Assembly (NCBI GenBank): GCA_022885665.1
Contig: JAGQDJ010000077.1
Coordinates: 310,001-374,000 of the forward strand
Reading direction: 5' to 3'
DNA from: Triops longicaudatus
Lineage: Eukaryota; Arthropoda; Branchiopoda; Notostraca; Triopsidae
DNA: 64,000 bases
Shown here: one piece after another, positions 33,237-43,895 of the stretch
How positions within the stretch are numbered: the stretch's first letter is position 1
Layout of the letters: every line of letters begins with the position of its first letter
Position numbers and translations under genes: made by a program
The notes under the pieces: model-generated
Seen by the model: only the letters and a program-made list of their open reading frames with translations
Told to the model about the DNA's origin: nothing
Databases searched by the model: none

Positions 33237-34534
33237 TCAGTCAACGTTCAGTTTTCTAAATGATCCTTCCAAGCCGAATAAGTCCACGGAAGTTTTCGGT
33301 TTGCCCTGTCGCTTCGATTCATCGGCTCGGTACTTCCACTGTTCCATAAGAAACTCTCGATTGTCCTCGCACTTTTTCTTCCATAGAGCTACGTCATCGA
33401 GCACGTCATACAAGATCGTTTTCATTTTTTCTGGCGATTAAAAAAACGTATACAAGGAACAGACCTGTGAGCTCCGGTATAGTTAAGTTCTCGCCTCCCA
33501 GTTCTTTAGGAAGGATGTCTTTAGGAACTTCCTTATGCAATGATTCTAAATCATCCGCATGAAAGCGTATCTGCCATAACGTATTATTATACACTCCATG
33601 TGTAGAATAAAAAGCTAGTATACCCTTTGCTTGATTTTCTCTTTCATCATACCGTGAAAGATGTTGTACACTGTGTTGAAAGCGGAAGGAGTATGTACAT
33701 AATTCATGCTCTTAGGACGAAGTGGCGATGCATCCTAGTACAAAACTGTATAATGGGTTTCAGATACTTTTGAGCGTATCATCGTAACATCGCTTCGCTC
33801 ATGAAGCATGCATTTACTTGCCAGACTGTCATCATCTTCTTTTGGGAGGCCAACGGTACGGATGTAAAGTGGGCCATAGAATAGCCCGTGAAATCGAATA
33901 CAAGTACCATACCGGTAATGAACATTTGCTCGCTCTCGTGGGCCATGATCTCGCTCACCATCAAGGAAACCTTAGCAATTGCTTCATACTTGATTTTGGA
34001 AGGATCTCCGGACCCTGGTCTTATAAATATAACTTTTCGGCCCAAATTGTCGTACCCAGGGAGTGGTAAAGATTGCCTTTTTAGTAAAGAAGAACAAGAA
34101 AAAATATTATCATGTCAAGTTTCGTGCTGTAGTATAGGCCCACCCGACTGCTAAAGCTTCTTGTAATTCAGGTAAAAGTGGGTCCCATTCGCTGAAGAAC
34201 TCGGGTAAAGCTGTTTTTAGCGTGGCGGCCATATCGAGCTTTTGTTTCGTTTTTTCCAGACTGAATTTACAGCCTCGTAGGAAACCGAGTAGATAGGTCG
34301 CATCTGGTCAGAAGTTTTCGTTCCACATGACAGTCACTAGTTAGTCTTAGACACTATTATGTAATAAAATGTAAGTGGCTTACCAGTACGGATTGTCAAA
34401 TGGGGCTGTTTTTTAAGCCACTCCCGTATTGCACGTAAATCTTCTTCACGACGTTTCTCATCTTCGCCTAATTCCTCTTGAGCCCTCTTCACAATTTCCG
34501 GAGGTAACGTGCAGATGTACTTGTCTTCCGCCAT
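33237..34534 (-). CDS. CRAL-TRIO lipid-transfer protein, alpha-TTP-like (copy 2)
   Basis: Exons: 34534-34384, 34303-34144, 34076-33818, 33734-33624, 33570-33465, 33388-33237; 312 aa. The N-terminal domain (REWLKKQPHLTIRTG, LLGFLRGCKFSLEKTKQKL) is followed by the CRAL-TRIO core (LPLPGYDNLGRKVIFIRPG, FDFTGYSMAHFTSVPLASQ, SPLRPKSMNYVHTPSAF, LPKELGGENLT) and the conserved tail DESKRQGKPKTSVDLFGLEG then SFRKLNVD. Exon lengths 160, 259, 111 and 106 match copy 1 exactly, so the two share the ancestral six-exon structure. The acceptor of exon 3 (AAAAAG) lacks a good pyrimidine tract but keeps frame. Confidence 0.88.
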
Positions 34535-34791
34535 ATTCGCCTTAGAAGCTACTGAATATCTTGTACTGTATTGAAGTGATCAATCCGTACTAGACACTAG
34601 CTAAAACAAGTCAATCTTGGAGTTTATCTTTCTTTATCGGAGCTTTAAGTCTTCGGTGATAAGAAATACATGACAGCGCAATCTAGCTCTCTCCCAAACT
34701 TAAGAAAAATAAAATAATATTATCCAATTATCACGGTTTTAAAGAGAAATTGGCATTGAAGTGGCTGTTTTTCGTATAAACTTCGTCTTAC

Positions 34792-34883
34792 CCTAATTCC
34801 AGGATTTCTCTAATTTCAGGTAAGAGAGGATCCCAATTGCTGTAAAATTCAGGGCAAGCAGTTTTGAATGTGGCCAACATTTC

Positions 34884-34922
<39 letters not shown>

Positions 34923-35037
34923 TTTCTCTAAGCTGAATTCACAATCCTGTAGAAAATCCAACAATAATTTTGCATCTAACGCGCATTTTTAAAAATATTT
35001 TCGCAAAAATATTGTCCGTATAATTTTCGTCGCTCAT
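34792..35037 (-). pseudogene. Relic CRAL-TRIO copy: truncated exon 1 plus exon 2 with a lysine run
   Basis: The ATG at 35037-35035 begins MSDENY like its neighbours (MSDEKY), but after about 8 codons the rest of exon 1 and part of intron 1 are missing and the frame breaks. Exon 2 (34975-34792) keeps its acceptor, donor and frame (FSLEKSK to LEMLATFKTACPEF). However, the usual three codons between Ser and Leu are replaced by a run of 33 A (11 Lys codons). Exons 3-5 are absent. The promoter-proximal motif of the intact copies is still present at 35085-35100. It lies between copies 2 and 3 in the same orientation. Confidence 0.85.
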
Positions 35038-35084
35038 ATAAGAGATCAACTCTTAAACCCAACGAACGTGCGAGACTCGGTAAA

Positions 35085-35100
35085 TACCAGACGTGAATTT
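35085..35100 (-). promoter_or_regulatory. Shared promoter-proximal motif kept by the CRAL-TRIO relic
   Basis: Plus-strand TACCAGACGTGAATTT, 48 nt upstream of the relic's ATG at 35037; three bases differ from the copy 3 element. Confidence 0.4.
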
Positions 35101-35335
35101 CTTAACTTTTTTATTTCTCTGCTGATTTTCTGTGTATAACTATTATATCTTATCGTCATTCTAACAACCTAAGATAATAGAAACTGTTGCAGTGTTTGTT
35201 GTTACAGTACGTTCCAAATTATTAATTGGCACGGAGTCTTTCTTGGTTAAAAAAAAAATATGTTGCGTGATTACGATATTTGCAGTATATTACCTTTGAT
35301 TATCCAACACATCTAATGCTCTTAAAAAGTCCGAA

Positions 35336-36493
35336 CTAATCGACATTTAACTTCCTAAAAGAACCCTCTAAGCCAAAAAGGTCTACGGTAGTTCTCGGTT
35401 TTCCAGGTCGCTTGGATTCATCCGAACGATAGTTCCATTCTTCCAAAAGGAAATCGCGATTTGCCTCGCAATGTTTTATCCAATATGCTGGCAGGTTCAG
35501 AACAAGACCATAATTGGTGTATTTTTTTTCTAATATTTTTTTTTTAAGATTACCAGTTATATCAGCCACTGTTGAATTTTCGCCTCCATAATCTGCAGGC
35601 AAAACGCTCATTGGTACTTCTTTATGGAGCGACTCCAAATCAGCATGAATTTTCACACGTTTCCTGAACTTTTCTTTCATCAGTGGGCTGATTAAATTCC
35701 ACACAGTGGAAAATATCGAAGGTGTGTTAAAGTAATTCATGCTTTTCGGCGAGAGAGGGTAAGCATCCTTAGAAAACGTTCTGATTTTACTTCCAGTTGC
35801 TAAGAATGAAGTATGTATAATTTACTTGCCAGATGGCCATCATTTTCTTGTTTTCTGACAAGGGCACGGACGTAAAATGGGACATCGTATAACCTTCCAT
35901 GTCACCAAGAATTACAAGTCCGTTTATAAACATATCTTCGTTATCGCGACACCATAACGAGCTAATCATTAAGTTGGTTCGTTGTATTACTGAAGACTTG
36001 TAACAGTCGGGGTCGTAGGCCCCAGCACGGAATAATAAAATTTTGCGCCCCAGATGATCGGTACCTGGTAATGGAAGAATAATCCTACGAACAGAGGGTT
36101 ACGTCATCCGCGCCACAAATATACTAACGAACTCACCCTAAGCTAAGAATTTCGCGAACTTCAGGCAGCAAAGGATCCCAGTTACTGAAAAATTCCGGGC
36201 AAGCTGTTTTGAAGGTGGCCATCATTTCCAACTTCTGTTTGCTTTTTTCTAAGCTAAACTTACAGCCACGGAGAAATGACAGCAGCGACTTTGCATCTAA
36301 AACGAATTCTCTTAAAATTTTGCCAAGATTTAGTTTGTTCGATACCTGTCCGCACGTTGAGATGTGGTTGTTTGCGAATCCATTCTCTCAAAGCTTTTAG
36401 GTCGTCTTCTCTACGCCTTTCATCCTCTCCCAACTCTTTAGCGCGTGCCAAAGTTTCAGGCGACAGAGTACAAACGTATTTTTCTTCACTCAT
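35336..36493 (-). CDS. CRAL-TRIO lipid-transfer protein, alpha-TTP-like (copy 3)
   Basis: Exons: 36493-36346, 36296-36137, 36084-35826, 35767-35554, 35487-35336; 310 aa. The start MSEEKYVCTLSPETLARAKE leads into the CRAL-TRIO N domain (LREWIRKQPHLNVRTG, SFLRGCKFSLEKSKQKLEMM). The core contains LPLPGTDHLGRKILLFRAG, MEGYTMSHFTSVPLSENKKM and SVLPADYGGENSTVADITG, and the ending is GSFRKLNVD. Compared with copies 1 and 2, exons 4 and 5 are joined into one 214-nt exon, so the 3-5 subgroup shares one intron loss. Cytosolic carrier of a hydrophobic ligand by family; ligand unknown. Confidence 0.9.
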
Positions 36494-36537
36494 TTTAACA
36501 ATCACTACGTAAAACCAACTAGCTGCGAGTCCTTGTG

Positions 36538-36553
36538 TACCAGACACGAATGT
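36538..36553 (-). promoter_or_regulatory. Shared promoter-proximal motif, CRAL-TRIO copy 3
   Basis: Plus-strand TACCAGACACGAATGT, 45 nt upstream of the ATG at 36493. Nearly the same 16-mer stands 45-48 nt ahead of the ATG of copies 4 and 5 and of the relic, but not clearly of copies 1 and 2. Its fixed distance suggests a core promoter or leader element. Confidence 0.5.
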
Positions 36554-36856
36554 CTTTACGCTGCACTTGGCTCATTTAAGGCCTGTGTCTATGCAAAAAA
36601 CTCTAATCTTATCGTCGTTCTTTAAGACAGTGATAGCACAAACTATATTAGTGGTTATCTGGTGAATGATTAGGTACAAAATAGCACTGTGTTCCTATGT
36701 GGTCGCTAAATACCACTGTGCGAAACCGTTAAACGGCACGGTAGCTGCACGCAAAGTAATAACTTGAATTTGTCACGTGGCGACAACGCTTGTATTAGCT
36801 TTACTAGCTTATTGTTATACTATTAAACGTATCGAATGGTTTTTAGTGTCGATGTA

Positions 36857-37999
36857 TTAGTCGACATTTAACTTTCTGAAGGAACCCTCCAAGCCAAAGA
36901 GGTCTACGGTAGTTTTCGGCTTTCCTGGCCGTTTGGATTCGTCCGAACGGTAGTTCCATTCGTCCAGAAGGTAATCTCGATTTTCCTCGCATTTTTTCAC
37001 CCAATAGGCTGATGGCACAAAATATTGTTACCCCTCATTTTTAATTGCTTAATATTTTGTCAATAATTTTACCTGTTATTTCAGCCAAAGTTGAATTTTC
37101 TCCTCCGTATTCCGCGGGCAAAATGCTCTTCGGCACCTCTTTATACAACGATTCCATATCGCTGTGAAATTTTACTCGTTTTCTTAGCTTTTCTTTCATT
37201 AATGGGCTGAATAAATTCCACACTGTGGAAAATATTGATGGCGTGTTAATGTAATTCATGCTCTTAGGCGAAAGAGGTGAAGCTTCCTTAGGAAAACATC
37301 GTTTTTTTATTTGTAATATTCAATTTAAATTATTACTTGCCAAATCGCCATTATTTTCTTGTTTTCCGATAAGGGAACGGACGTAAAGTGGGACATCGTA
37401 TAACCAGCCATGTCGCCAATAATTACAAACCCGTTTATAAACATTTCTTCGTTATCACGGCACCATAGTGTGTTAATCATGAAGCTTGCTTTTTGCATGT
37501 TGGCAAACTTGTAACGCTCGGGATCAAAAGCCCCTGGCCGAAACAAGAAAACATTGCGTCCTAGATGGTCGGTACCCGGCAAGGCTAGAAATATCCTACA
37601 ACATATTAAATATTTTTATCTACTTATATGAGGAGTTTTACCCCTTTTCAAGAAGTTCGTGAACTTCAGGTATCATAGGATCGCAGTTGCTGAAAAATTC
37701 CGGGCAAGCTGTTTTGAAGGTGGCCATCATTTCCAATTTATGTTTGGTTTTCTCTAAGCTGAATTTAGAACCACGGAGAAAGGACAGTAACGATTTTGCA
37801 TCTAAAATGAACACTTTGCTGATTTTAATTAAAATTAACGTACAATAATACCTGTTCGAATTTTCAAATGAGGTTGTTTCCGAATCCATTCCCTCAGAGC
37901 TCTTAAATCTTCTTCTCGGCGATTTTCATCTTCTCCCAACTCTTTAGCTCGCGCCAAAGTTTCAGGTGACAACGTGCAAACATACTTTTCGTCACTCAT
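36857..37999 (-). CDS. CRAL-TRIO lipid-transfer protein, alpha-TTP-like (copy 4)
   Basis: Exons: 37999-37852, 37801-37642, 37595-37337, 37286-37073, 37008-36857; 310 aa, with exon lengths identical to copies 3 and 5. Same domain order: CRAL-TRIO N (REWIRKQPHLKIRTG, SFLRGSKFSLEKTKHKLEMM), core (GTDHLGRNVFLFRPGAFDPE, MAGYTMSHFTSVPLSENKKI, ILPAEYGGENSTLAEITG), tail SFRKLNVD. It differs by a Cys-to-Ser change in the RGCKFSLE motif and by NCDPMIPEVHELLEKG in place of NWDPLLPE, changes that may mark ligand divergence or relaxed constraint. Confidence 0.9.
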
Positions 38000-38044
38000 G
38001 GCAAAATTAACTTCATGTGAAGAGAACTAGCTGAAGACCCAAAA

Positions 38045-38060
38045 TACCAGACACGAATGA
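38045..38060 (-). promoter_or_regulatory. Shared promoter-proximal motif, CRAL-TRIO copy 4
   Basis: Plus-strand TACCAGACACGAATGA, 46 nt upstream of the ATG at 37999; one base differs from the copy 3 element. Confidence 0.5.
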
Positions 38061-38345
38061 CTTTACATTATTATCTTTCCATATTTATTATAGTTTCTAC
38101 GCACGACATTATCAACTTATTTAAACTGACGATAAGGAAGGCTTATCGGAGTTCATTTTATTACACAGGGACTGTTAACGTGCATAAATGGTCTCACTCT
38201 GCTTCAATAATAAGTTAACGCAATTATACTTTGAAAAAACTGAAAGACAAACAAGGCTAAAGATTTTTACCACGCGATTTATTACCTTTGCGATTTATTA
38301 AGCTCGCTTATTAAGCGTAAGCAACGTTTTTAAGCTCCATACACA

Positions 38346-39495
38346 TTAATCGACATTCAATTTCCTGAAAGAACCTTCCAAACCAAACAAGTCTACTGAA
38401 GTTTTTGGTTTTCCAGGTCGCTTGGATTCATCCGAACGATAGTTCCATTCGTCCAAGAGATAATCTCGATTTTCCTCGCAACGTTTTATCCAATAATCTA
38501 GTTGCACAGAATATATTACCTGTTAGCTTTGACGATTTTCTGATAAATTACCAGTTATTTCAGCAATAGTCGAATTTTCTCCTCCGTACTCCACAGGCAG
38601 AACGCTTTTCGACACTTCTTTCTGAAGCGACTCCAAATCGCTATGAATTTTTACTCGTTTTCTCATTTTCTCTTTCATCATCGGGCTAAATGCATTCCAA
38701 ACTATACCGAATATCGAAGGCGCGTTAAAGTAATTGAGACCCTTGGGTGCAACAGGGTATGCGTCCTAAAAAAATGTCCAATGTTACTTCTGGTATATTC
38801 AAATAATCAAGTAGACCATTTACTTGCCAAATGGTCATCATTTTCTTGTTTTCTGACAAGGGTACGGCCGTAAAATGAGACATTGTATAACCAGCCATAT
38901 CGCAAACCATTACGACTCCGTTGATGTACAAGTCTTCGTTATCGCGGTACCAAAGCGTGTTGATCATGAGGCCGCAGCGTTGAATTAACGCAAACTTGAA
39001 ACGCTCGGGATCGTAAACTCCTGCTCGGAAAATGAGAACTTTGCGCCCTAGATGATCGGTGCCAGGCAAAGGAAGAACTACCCTGTAGACGCAAAGGATG
39101 TATCACACAACTATGGCTATTCTGAGGGAATTTACCCTAATTTGAGAAATTCGCGAACTTCAGGCAACAAGGGATCCCAGTTACTGTAAAACTCTGGGCA
39201 AGCTGTTTTAAACGTGGCCATCAGTTCCAATTTTTGTTTGCTTTTCTCCAAACTGAATTTGCAGCCACGGAGAAAGCCCAGCAAAGAGATGGCATCTAAC
39301 GTAAGATTTTTGTTAGTATCTAGCTATAGTTTAAACTGGAACAAAACCTGTTCGGATGTTTAAATGGGGTTGTTTCCGAATCCATTCCCTCAAAGCTTTT
39401 AAATCGTCTTCTCGGCGATTTTCGTCTTCACCCAACTCTTTAGCTCTCGCCAAGGTTTCCGGCGACAGAGTACAGACATACTTTTCGTCGCTCAT
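38346..39495 (-). CDS. CRAL-TRIO lipid-transfer protein, alpha-TTP-like (copy 5)
   Basis: Exons: 39495-39348, 39295-39136, 39082-38824, 38765-38552, 38497-38346; 310 aa. MSDEKYVCTLSPETLARAKE start, CRAL-TRIO N domain (REWIRKQPHLNIRTG, GFLRGCKFSLEKSKQKLELM), core (GTDHLGRKVLIFRAGVYDPE, MAGYTMSHFTAVPLSENKKM, VLPVEYGGENSTIAEITG), SFRKLNVD ending. It is the first gene of the minus-strand array. Each intact copy has its own leader and ATG, so these are separate tandem genes, not exons of one gene. The intron 1 donor is GTTTTG, weaker than in the sister copies. Confidence 0.9.
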
Positions 39496-39541
39496 TTTAA
39501 TAATCACTCCACGTAAAACGAAATAGCTTAACGGCCCAGAA

Positions 39542-39557
39542 TACCAGACATGAACGT
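39542..39557 (-). promoter_or_regulatory. Shared promoter-proximal motif, CRAL-TRIO copy 5
   Basis: Plus-strand TACCAGACATGAACGT, 47 nt upstream of the ATG at 39495; two bases differ from the copy 3 element. Confidence 0.45.
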
Positions 39558-40028
39558 CTCCGATGTCTTACTATTGCTGTTGTGTGTTGCAGCGTAAGAC
39601 TTTATCTTATCAACTTATTAATAACTGTGATAATAACATTTTATCTGAGCTTTTGATATTATATCGAGGTTTATTTAATTTCATAATACGCCACTTTTTG
39701 TTTTAACGAGTTAACGAACTAGTAAATTGAGAATTCGTCTAATGGTGGCTAGACTAGGCCAAAGAACGGGATTCTGTCGCGCAAGATTAGATGAAACGTG
39801 AGGGGGCACATCAGGAAGTCCGAGGCTTTGGAAGGTGTTCTAAGGAAGACCGGACAGATCTGCATTAAAATTCCGGAACAGGAAGCTGATGAGAATAGCT
39901 AATGGTTTTACGTACGAACAGATCTTCCGCGTCTACTTAAGGCTCACGCTTTTGCCAAGGCTCAGTCAAAAGTTCAGCGTTAACCACAGAACTGTCAAAA
40001 TTTTTCTTTCGTATCCCTGCTCAGAAGG
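39558..40028. other. Divergent intergenic region between CRAL-TRIO copy 5 and a DM4/DM12-like gene
   Basis: About 470 nt separating two outward-facing genes. An initiator-like CTCAGTC at about 39960 lies about 70 nt before the ATG at 40029 and may mark that gene's transcription start. No ORF or repeat is seen. Confidence 0.4.
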
Positions 40029-43000
40029 ATGAAGGCGTTGTGTGTAATCTTGGCTCTTTTGTGCATAGGCCGTGCTATTAGTGAAGAAAAGTTACTGTCG
40101 CGGAACAAGCGATATATAAGATTAAACGCTGACACGCCTGTAGAAGTTGGTATGGACATCAAAATTATGAGAAAAAGGATGATTAATGTCGTCGGTATAA
40201 TCCTTCAATGTAATTACAATTCACAGGTGCTCTTATCACGTTGCCTATTTCGATCATGTTCCCAAAAGTGAGCGGTCGCAGTATCAGCTTTGAAGAGCAA
40301 GAACGCATCTCCATTGAGTCTTTAGATCCTGAATTGTTCGACGAGCCGCGACATCTGAAGCAGCTTGACAAGATGGACACATATTTCGCTTATTTATCGG
40401 TAAGTAGGTCTTGTAACAACCCGTCTTCCACACCAACGTACTTGCGTCGCCGCTCCTAGGAAAGCTCCAGAAATGTTGTTAGAGTGATCGGTCCTAGATT
40501 ATTGACCTAGTATCAAAAACGTTGTAGCTAGGTCACACTATGTCTGTGACGTAGTACGTTAGCGAAGACCAGGTCAAAGTGTAGAAACCGCTAAGCAGGA
40601 TCAAAAAAAGCCCTCTTACCCACGTGGCTCGCCAAAGTAACTAAACAACCTTTGATGCGTGTGTGAACGTTGAAAGGTTTACATTAGCCTCCAAACACAC
40701 ATGAACCGACTCGCTACTGCGTCGGAACAGAAATTTTTAGAGGTCATGTGCGAAGGGGTCACATGCTAAAAAGAGTCATGAGCCATAAGAGGTCATTCAC
40801 CCACGCACCTAGTAACCTTTGTTTAGCCAAAGGTAACTAATCGAACAAAGATACGTCGCAATAGAAGCGCTTTGTCGTCGACTCCATAACGAACACGTTT
40901 TTATTCACAGAAGCGAGACTTCAACACGTGGCATCGTTGCTTTTTGATACAAAAGCAGTTGAGTCTGTACAAACGTAGAAAAAAATACACAATACCATAA
41001 ATTTACAACAAGACAAGACACTGTATCCAAATATGGCTTTGGGAAATACGTAACTTAAAATATTAAATGTTGTAATAATAAACTTTGGCATATCACCCGA
41101 TTTGCATAGGTACCTGATTTTCATTGTAGCTTTACTTTGTCGTGGAAACTCACAAACACTTTCAAACTGCTTGAAACAGCTGGTAGCAAACTTTCGGCAA
41201 CCTTACACAATCAACAGCGCAAAAACTCGTAAATTTGCTTCGAACGCATTACCATACAAAACGAAGGCGATGCCAACTTTGGCAAACGTCACGTGACTTT
41301 GTTCGTAACACGTGTTTGTCACTCGAATTTAATCTTGTACGCTTCTCGTAAGCCAAACTGGTGAAAAGTTGAACCAACGTTTGCCATTTTACAAGGGGAC
41401 AACGCTCGTAACTTCGGTTATAAATAACCCGTGAACAAAAAAGGGCAGTTTTTCGAATACCACGTGATTTAGGCCGTTTCACCACCATTTGTCTGCTGTT
41501 TTAAGGTCGTACAAGGTTATACACCTGATGCATTTCCAGTCACTGTAGGGAAGATCTTTGTCTGCTGCTATTTTTCTTACCATAATACATTCTTATTGGC
41601 CTACAGCGCCCCTTCAAGCTACTGAGTTTCAAATGATATGTCAGAAACTTTGCCTAGAAAAGGTTTTAGGAGGCCCAGACAGTACGCAGTTTGCATTCGC
41701 ACTATAATAAACAATCGGGAACCTTCGCTATTGTTGTTTACAAAGGAAAAACTCGAAACTTGGAAGATGCTAAGCTATTGCAATGGTTTCCAGTCCTCTG
41801 TCCATCTTCGACGTCTGTTTCTTCGCTCAAGCATTTTTTTATTTTCTTCTCCATTTTCTCCTCACTTTTTTTCGGTAAGAAAGACACAATTAGTCAAAAT
41901 CTTACCGGCTCTCCAGGCTGCAATGGTCAATGGAGCGATGCCCTTTTTGTCGTCAAGCTTCACTTTGCTTTTATGCCGGCATCTAAGGGTGGGTGGGCTT
42001 AGGGGCTGTGCTACCTTACAGGAAGAGACGAGCCTTACATTTCATAACGTAACTGGTGAGATCATGAATAGTCTATGCGTCTTTCTGTGGTGCCGTCTTC
42101 GTTGCCACTGGGTATTTGGCTGACTTACTTTCCAACTTCCCTGTAAGAAGAAGGTCAAGTTCAACTTCGGACAATGAACCCGTCGTCATTCCGGGAGCCT
42201 TTTTTTTACATTTTTACATATTAACCGCCACCTTTTTCGTCAAACAAAAAAATACCGCTTTACATGCTTAATGCGACATCTTTCCCTCCTAAAGTGATCG
42301 ATTGCTTCAAGTTAGCTTTTACACTATTTGTATCATGAATGATTTGCGAGTCCATTGAAATGGAAGAGATGAGCTTAGCTTGAGAGCTTTTGGGTTGACC
42401 ATATTTTTCATGTATTGAAATTCACTAAATTATGAAGCGTATTATTTAAAGCGTTTTTTGATTCATTAAGTAAATTAAGAAAATGTTTTTTTTTTTTTTT
42501 TTTTTTTTTTTTTTCTCATGAATGAATTAGATCCCTGAGCATGTGTGCCAACAGCGAATTTTGTGCGAAATGGCCAACGACCCTGAAAAATACTCGCCGA
42601 TTTCCGAGATCTTCCGTAAACAGTTACAGTAAGTACAGCCAAATGTGTTTTTGGAGGGGATTTCAGTGTTGATTGTAACTTCGTTATTACGCGTAACGTT
42701 ACAGTTAAGAATCACATCTCGTTCATAACTGGGCCACAGACGGTCATTGCACTCGTTAACGTTTTTCTCCTTAGTCGAGTTCCTTCCTTCAACAAAAAGT
42801 CCTTTTTTTCCCTATCGTGTCGTTTTAGCCTGTCTGAACAAGCTGTTGCCAAGGCGCAGATCTCAATTTATCATTATGTTTAAAGCACTCACCTCAAAGA
42901 GGTCCCTCTAAGCTACGACTGATGGCTCTCTGATGACTGCGAGTGTTAACTAATTAATCGATCTTTGCCTTGCAGGGACCCGCCGGTGAAGCAGACACCT

Positions 43001-43222
43001 TTAAGTCGATATTTCCTCTACTGGAAGGCCATGGAAATCGGCCAAAACGCCAACCATCGTTCTGCCTTGTCCACCTCTTCCCACGACCGCTCATCGAACG
43101 CTTGTGCGGAAATTTATAAGGCCTGCCCCTTCGATGGCTCTCAAATCTTTCACACGAGATTGCTCCAGGTCCTCCAATTCTTCGTTCGTTACCTTAAGGT
43201 GGAATTGAAAGAAGATATTTAA
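40029..43222 (+). CDS. Secreted four-cysteine protein, DM4/DM12-like (paralogue A)
   Basis: Exons: 40029-40149, 40227-40399, 42531-42628, 42976-43222; 212 aa. A signal peptide (MKALCVILALLCIGRAIS) is followed by a basic SRNKRY stretch that could be a processing site, then a hydrophobic segment ALITLPISIMFP. The core has two cysteine pairs: C-x5-C (VCQQRILCE) with YSPISEIF, and C-x3-Y-x2-CP (CAEIYKACP). This spacing, with a preceding FP segment, fits the arthropod DM4/DM12 family of secreted proteins of unknown function. Intron 2 is long (2,131 nt), and its acceptor is preceded by a 29-nt T run. It is convergent with, and homologous to, the gene at 43896-45535. Confidence 0.65.
40400..42530 (+). 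other. Long intron of the DM4/DM12-like paralogue A
   Basis: No exon-like segment in frame with the flanking exons is visible. Short chance ORFs occur on both strands (for example 41638-42123) but show no motif. The 3' end carries the uninterrupted T tract 42486-42514. Confidence 0.45.
42486..42514. repeat. Poly(T) tract of 29 nt at a splice acceptor
   Basis: Uninterrupted T run ending 16 nt before the acceptor at 42529-42530, so it could act as an extended polypyrimidine tract. Length variation here may alter splicing. Confidence 0.7.
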
Positions 43223-43296
43223 GCCCTCTTGTCAAAATGTGCCTCTATGTAACTAATTTATTGTACCCCTTGTTGGACGAAGTGGTTTAACTGTTG

Positions 43297-43302
43297 AATA
43301 AA
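43297..43302 (+). terminator. Polyadenylation signal of DM4/DM12-like paralogue A
   Basis: AATAAA 75 nt after the TAA at 43220-43222. Confidence 0.6.
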
Positions 43303-43895
43303 TTGTTGATTCCTGGGAAGAATTAAGTTTACGAGTGAGTTTGTTTTATTGACGAATGAATACACAAAGCACTGCTGCTTACGGAACACTCTTTTCCATT
43401 GTATTTCGCCAACCATGGTCAAATCTTTCACCCCCCGGTTTCTTTTCACAAAATTGACCGTAAGAATCCTGGTTACATGAACAAGTCAATACTACATTGG
43501 GTTGGATAAAACCTGATATAAGGCCATTAGAAAAATAATTAAAATTCTCTTTTATTACACAATAAATAAATCTCTGTATGGGTTTTCTTGGGAGGGGTAA
43601 TGAATGCTTTGTCTCCATTCTTTTACGAAAACTTCTCTACAAAGTCACATGATATAAGGTTAAGGGTGGACATCATAGGAGCATAACAGCTATAAGTTAC
43701 GTTTGCTGCTTTATCTCGTATATCGACATACTATTATCCAGAGATCGAAGATTCTACATTTTTTAAGACCTTAAAGGCTTAACAGAGAAGGAAGAAAAAT
43801 AAATAAATAAGTTACAAAAAAGAACTGTAGTTTCTGCTGGTCTGTGTCAGCTTTCAATTAAATAGACAAAAGAATGAGAATCTAGGATGAACTCG
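43303..43895. other. Spacer between the two convergent DM4/DM12-like genes
   Basis: Contains the 3' ends of both genes and AT-rich stretches (AAATAAATAAATAAG near 43800). Open frames on the minus strand at 43258-43618 have no motif and are probably chance. Confidence 0.4.
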
